Shown here piece by piece: positions 44,019-47,546 of a DNA stretch of 47,546 nt. A program made the translations under genes and the position numbers. Below the pieces are notes generated by a model. The model searched no databases and was not told the origin of the DNA. It saw nothing but the letters and a program-made list of their open reading frames with translations. This DNA comes from an uncultured Eudoraea sp. (GTDB taxonomy: Bacteria > Bacteroidota > Bacteroidia > Flavobacteriales > Flavobacteriaceae): NCBI GenBank assembly GCA_947258555.1, contig CAMYJF010000016.1:1-47546 (forward strand), in the 5' to 3' direction. How positions within the stretch are numbered: the first letter of the stretch is position 1; the number at the start of each line of letters is the position of its first letter.

Positions 44019-44032
44019 TAAGATATACAGAT

Positions 44033-44191
44033 ATGAAAAGGACCTTTCAACCTTCAAAACGCAAGCGGCGAAACAAACATGGCTTCAGGGAGCGTATGGC
44101 GTCAGCTAACGGACGTAAAGTTTTGGCCCGCAGAAGAGCGAAAGGGCGTAAGAAAGTAAGTGTATCCTCTGAGCCGAGACACAAAAAATAA
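44033..44191 (+). CDS. rpmH: Ribosomal protein L34
   Basis: A 52-codon frame encodes [20 protein letters not shown], then [20 protein letters not shown] and a tail [13 protein letters not shown]. The [22 protein letters not shown]..xGRxVLxxRRxKGRxxL pattern is diagnostic for bacterial L34, an essential part of the large ribosomal subunit. The family normally has 44-52 residues. It has a strong promoter upstream and a terminator after it, so it is a single-gene unit. It is not next to dnaA or rnpA here, as is usual in Bacteroidota. Confidence 0.96.
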   Translation: MKRTFQPSKRKRRNKHGFRERMASANGRKVLARRRAKGRKKVSVSSEPRHKK

Positions 44192-44213
44192 TGACCGTAT
44201 TATTTATAATAGG

Positions 44214-44251
44214 AAAAGGTGTTACTTTTTAGATGTAACACCTTTTTTTTT
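44214..44251 (+). terminator. Terminator after rpmH
   Basis: AAAAGGTGTTAC and GTAACACCTTTT form a perfect 12-bp stem with a 9-base loop, followed by further T. It separates rpmH from carB. Confidence 0.92.
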
Positions 44252-44300
44252 ATCCGGTCTTCAAGCTAAGTGATTTGAAAACTACATATACCCCGCTGGC

Positions 44301-47153
44301 ATGCCTAAATTAGAACGCATTAATTCCGTGCTGATCATTGGATCAGGCCCTATCATCATTGGACAAGCTTGTGAATTTGACTATTCCGGTTCACAGGCGC
44401 TCAGATCGCTCAGAGAAGATGGTGTAGAAACCATACTGATCAATAGCAATCCGGCTACGATCATGACAGACCCGTCTATGGCGGATCATGTGTATTTGTG
44501 GCCGTTGAATACAAAATCGATCGTTGAGATCCTTAAAAAACACCCTCAAATAGATGCCGTTCTCCCTACGATGGGCGGACAAACGGCACTGAATCTTTGT
44601 ATTGAAGCCGATGAGAAAGGGATCTGGAAGGATTTTGATGTGGAGATCATTGGTGTGGATATAGATGCTATTAATATCACAGAAGACAGGGAACAATTCA
44701 GGGCTTTAATGCAAAAGATCGGGGTAGGGGTGCCGCCACAGGAAAGCGCTACCAGTTTTCTGGAAGGGAAAGAGATCGCCCAGGAATTTGGTTTCCCCTT
44801 GGTGATCAGAGCTTCGTACACCTTGGGAGGTGCAGGGGCTTCTATAGTATACAAGCAGGAAAATTTTGATGAATTACTGAGTCGCGGACTGGAAGTTTCA
44901 CCTATCCATGAAGTGATGATAGACAAAGCCCTGATCGGCTGGAAGGAATATGAGCTCGAACTTTTAAGAGACAAGAATGACAATGTTGTCATCATCTGTA
45001 CTATCGAGAATATGGATCCCATGGGAATCCATACGGGAGATTCCATTACGGTTGCCCCGGCAATGACACTTTCCGATACCACATTCCAGCGCATGCGGGA
45101 CATGGCCATTAAAATGATGCGTAGTATCGGGGATTTTGCAGGAGGTTGTAATGTGCAATTTGCTGTGAGTCCGGATGACAATGAGGACATTATCGCAATT
45201 GAGATCAACCCCAGGGTTTCACGTTCTTCTGCCTTGGCTTCCAAAGCTACGGGCTACCCGATCGCAAAGATCGCGACTAAATTGGCCATGGGATATTCGC
45301 TGGATGAGCTTGAAAATCAGATCACAAAATCTACATCTGCTTATTTTGAGCCGACGCTTGATTATGTCATAGTAAAGATCCCAAGGTGGAATTTTGACAA
45401 ATTTGAAGGTTCAGACAGAACGCTCGGATTGCAGATGAAATCGGTTGGTGAAGTTATGGGCATTGGACGTTCTTTTCAGGAGGCATTACATAAAGCCACT
45501 CAGTCCCTGGAGATCAAAAGAAACGGCCTGGGTGCCGATGGCAAAGGATATAAGGACTACGATCTTATTCTGGATAAACTGACACATGCGAGTTGGGACA
45601 GGGTGTTTGTGATCTACGATGCGATCCAGTTGGGTATACCGTTGAGTCGAATCCATGAGATCACCAAGATAGATATGTGGTTTTTGAAGCAGTTTGAAGA
45701 ATTACATTTTTTGGAAATGGAGATCTCGAAATATGCTGTGGAAACCTTGCCAAAATCCCTGTTGCTGGAAGCTAAACAAAAAGGATTCGCAGACCGACAG
45801 ATCGCCCATATGCTGGAGTGCTATGAAAGTGAGGTTCATAAAAAACGTGTTTCCCTTGATATTAACAGGGTGTATAAATTAGTAGATACCTGTGCTGCGG
45901 AGTTCAGAGCGGAAACGCCGTATTACTATTCCACCTTTGAAGAGGAAATAGAAACACCAGATGGCAAGCGCTTTGTAGCCAATGACAGTGTCGTTACGGA
46001 TAAGAAAAAGATCGTGGTTTTAGGCTCTGGCCCTAACCGTATAGGGCAGGGGATAGAGTTTGATTACTGCTGTGTTCATGGTGTTCTGGCAGCTGCTGAG
46101 TGCGGATATGAGACCATCATGATCAATTGCAATCCTGAGACAGTGTCCACGGATTTTGACACAGCCCATAAATTGTATTTCGAACCGGTATTCTGGGAGC
46201 ATATCTACGATATCATCAGGCATGAAAATCCCGAAGGAGTGATCGTACAGCTTGGGGGGCAAACCGCACTCAAACTTGCAGAAAAACTAGATAAATACGG
46301 GATTAAGATCATGGGAACTAGTTTTAAGGCATTGGACCTGGCCGAAGACCGTGGCAGCTTTTCCACCTTACTTCAGGAAAATGATATCCCTTATCCCGAC
46401 TTTGGTGTGGCTACAACAGCCGATGAGGCTTTAGCATTGGCAGATGAATTAAACTTCCCGTTATTAGTGCGACCTTCCTATGTTCTTGGTGGGCAAGGCA
46501 TGAAGATCGTTATCAATAAGGAGGAATTAGAAGAGCATGTAGTGGATCTTTTGCGAAAGATCCCGAATAACAAATTGTTATTAGACCATTACCTGGATGG
46601 CGCCATTGAGGCTGAAGCCGATGCGATCTGCGATGGGGAGGACATCTATATTATTGGCATCATGGAGCACATAGAACCTTGTGGGATACATTCTGGCGAC
46701 TCCAATGCGACCTTACCTCCGTTTAACCTGGGGGAATTTGTCATGCAGCAGATCAAAGACCACACTAGAAAAATTGCGTTAGCATTAAACACAGTGGGTC
46801 TGATAAACATACAGTTCGCTATTAAAGATGATAAGGTGTATATCATTGAAGCAAACCCAAGAGCTTCCAGAACGGTACCCTTCATTTCAAAGGCTTATGG
46901 GGAACCGTATGTGAATTATGCTACCAAGATCATGTTGGGGGAGAAAACCCTAAAAGATTTTGAATTCAATCCTAAATTGGAAGGGTTTGCCATCAAGCAA
47001 CCTGTATTTTCATTCAATAAGTTCCCAAATGTGAATAAAAACCTGGGGCCTGAAATGAAAAGTACGGGAGAGAGTATCCTATTTATCGATAGCCTGAAGG
47101 ACGACGAGTTCTACGATCTGTATTCCCGTCGCAAGATGTATCTGAGTAAGTAA
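44301..47153 (+). CDS. carB: Carbamoyl-phosphate synthase, large subunit (short form)
   Basis: The 950-residue protein makes carbamoyl phosphate from bicarbonate, ATP and glutamine-derived ammonia for pyrimidines and arginine. Two homologous ATP-grasp halves are seen. The first starts VLIIGSGPIIIGQACEFDYSG, with RASYTLGGAGASIV and EINPRVSRSSALASKATGYP. The second starts VVLGSGPNRIGQGIEFDYCC, with RPSYVLGGQGMKIV and EANPRASRTVPFISKAYGEP. The protein ends soon after LGPEMKSTGESILF. E. coli CarB has about 1073 residues, the last 140 being the MGS allosteric domain. That domain is absent here, so UMP/ornithine control must be absent or different. No carA gene is adjacent. Confidence 0.95.
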   Translation: MPKLERINSVLIIGSGPIIIGQACEFDYSGSQALRSLREDGVETILINSNPATIMTDPSMADHVYLWPLNTKSIVEILKKHPQIDAVLPTMGGQTALNLCIEADEKGIWKDFDVEIIGVDIDAINITEDREQFRALMQKIGVGVPPQESATSFLEGKEIAQEFGFPLVIRASYTLGGAGASIVYKQENFDELLSRGLEVSPIHEVMIDKALIGWKEYELELLRDKNDNVVIICTIENMDPMGIHTGDSITVAPAMTLSDTTFQRMRDMAIKMMRSIGDFAGGCNVQFAVSPDDNEDIIAIEINPRVSRSSALASKATGYPIAKIATKLAMGYSLDELENQITKSTSAYFEPTLDYVIVKIPRWNFDKFEGSDRTLGLQMKSVGEVMGIGRSFQEALHKATQSLEIKRNGLGADGKGYKDYDLILDKLTHASWDRVFVIYDAIQLGIPLSRIHEITKIDMWFLKQFEELHFLEMEISKYAVETLPKSLLLEAKQKGFADRQIAHMLECYESEVHKKRVSLDINRVYKLVDTCAAEFRAETPYYYSTFEEEIETPDGKRFVANDSVVTDKKKIVVLGSGPNRIGQGIEFDYCCVHGVLAAAECGYETIMINCNPETVSTDFDTAHKLYFEPVFWEHIYDIIRHENPEGVIVQLGGQTALKLAEKLDKYGIKIMGTSFKALDLAEDRGSFSTLLQENDIPYPDFGVATTADEALALADELNFPLLVRPSYVLGGQGMKIVINKEELEEHVVDLLRKIPNNKLLLDHYLDGAIEAEADAICDGEDIYIIGIMEHIEPCGIHSGDSNATLPPFNLGEFVMQQIKDHTRKIALALNTVGLINIQFAIKDDKVYIIEANPRASRTVPFISKAYGEPYVNYATKIMLGEKTLKDFEFNPKLEGFAIKQPVFSFNKFPNVNKNLGPEMKSTGESILFIDSLKDDEFYDLYSRRKMYLSK

Positions 47154-47156
47154 GTT

Positions 47157-47546
47157 TTATTCCGGGGATAGTTTTAATTCTGCACGGACATTGACTTCCT
47201 TTGCCACCTTTTTGAAGAGGACCCTGGGAACTTTGATCTTATGATCTTCAGTGCGGACGACATAGTCTATCGAACAAATAATATATTTTCCATTTTTCTT
47301 TAACCGAATGGTATCTTCCAAAGGCCGAGTAACACCGTGCATAGTTAACTCACCAGAGAGGGGAAAGGCCTGTCCTTCATTGTTTATATTTTCTAATGCA
47401 AAGCTGGAAATTTTGCCACTAAAAATAGCTTTTGGATAACGCTCTGATTCCATGTAATTCTCATTGAAATGCTCCTGCATCAATTTCTTTCGAAATTTAA
47501 AATCCTTGATCAAAAGTACCACTGCTATTTCACCAGTTTGAAGATC
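47157..47546 (-). CDS. YceI-family lipid-binding protein, 3' part only
   Basis: The gene enters from the right edge, so the signal peptide and first strands are missing. The visible 129 codons start DLQTGEIAVVLLIKDFKF and hold KLMQEHFNENYMESERYPKAIFSGKI-type YceI sequence. GELTMHGVTRPLEDTIRL follows, and the end is VNVRAELKLSPE. YceI proteins are small lipocalin-like periplasmic proteins that bind isoprenoid or fatty molecules. It converges with carB, with only three bases between stops and no visible terminator there. Confidence 0.88.
   Translation of the reverse strand, partial: DLQTGEIAVVLLIKDFKFRKKLMQEHFNENYMESERYPKAIFSGKISSFALENINNEGQAFPLSGELTMHGVTRPLEDTIRLKKNGKYIICSIDYVVRTEDHKIKVPRVLFKKVAKEVNVRAELKLSPE

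Noticed and set aside
44546-45244. 232-codon open frame on the minus strand opposite carB
   Set aside because: It lies wholly inside a certain gene, has Ser/Ile-rich composition typical of antisense reading, no start signal and no family resemblance.
1-47546. CRISPR array, tRNA or rRNA genes, phage or transposase genes
   Set aside because: Reading the gaps between genes on both strands showed no repeat-spacer pattern, no cloverleaf-like sequence that I could recognise, and no recombinase or phage protein.

Overview
The window looks like chromosome of a marine-type Flavobacteriaceae species (Bacteroidota). Supporting signs are a TonB-dependent receptor with an N-terminal carboxypeptidase-like domain, DUF4199, DUF6263 and DUF6515 proteins, a short CarB, a GlmU-like nucleotidyltransferase typical of the phylum, start codons without Shine-Dalgarno sites, and several promoters of the Bacteroidota form TTG-N19..22-TAnnTTTG. 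The genus cannot be fixed from the sequence alone. I saw no rRNA, tRNA, CRISPR array, transposase or phage gene. No stretch over 300 bases lacks a gene.

Layout. 1-98 is the 5' end of an aminotransferase. 157-7093 holds a TonB receptor, a DUF2490 outer-membrane protein and a large beta-propeller (VPS10/BNR) protein. 7217-12864 is a five-gene minus-strand run (M28 peptidase, M1 peptidase, YdeI-like protein, amidohydrolase, Asp-run secreted protein) closed by a strong terminator. 12997-19371 is a beta-oxidation operon (marR, fadB-like, fadA, four-helix-bundle gene, acyl-CoA dehydrogenase) behind a perfect 30-bp palindrome. It is followed by an acyl-CoA ligase and purL. At 25176-28448 a plus-strand tricorn-like S41 protease gene interrupts the minus-strand run. 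It is flanked by the true rsmB end and by a decayed second copy of the rsmB 3' end. 29780-31982 holds a 55-residue lipoprotein, a DUF6515 protein and an ECF sigma / anti-sigma / Spy-like module. 32058-37151 has an MsbA-type ABC exporter, a phosphohexomutase, a family-2 glycosyltransferase and a DUF4199 protein. 37251-47546 carries L31, a GlmU-like enzyme, MtaB, small enzymes, a lytic transglycosylase, L34, CarB and a partial YceI protein.

How the parts work together. The fatty-acid block contains activation, dehydrogenation, hydration/oxidation and thiolysis plus a MarR regulator whose likely operator overlaps its promoter. The ECF module carries the same bipartite motif, TTAAACCAT-N14-GTCTWW, three times with identical spacing: before the sigma gene, before the anti-sigma gene, and before the neighbouring DUF6515 gene. 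This predicts an autoregulated envelope-stress-like regulon. Most of the rest is housekeeping (purine and pyrimidine synthesis, translation, envelope sugars).

The points most worth a second look are the ECF promoter motif set, the rsmB tail remnant marking how the S41 gene arrived, the MarR palindrome, and the four-helix-bundle gene inserted inside the beta-oxidation operon.
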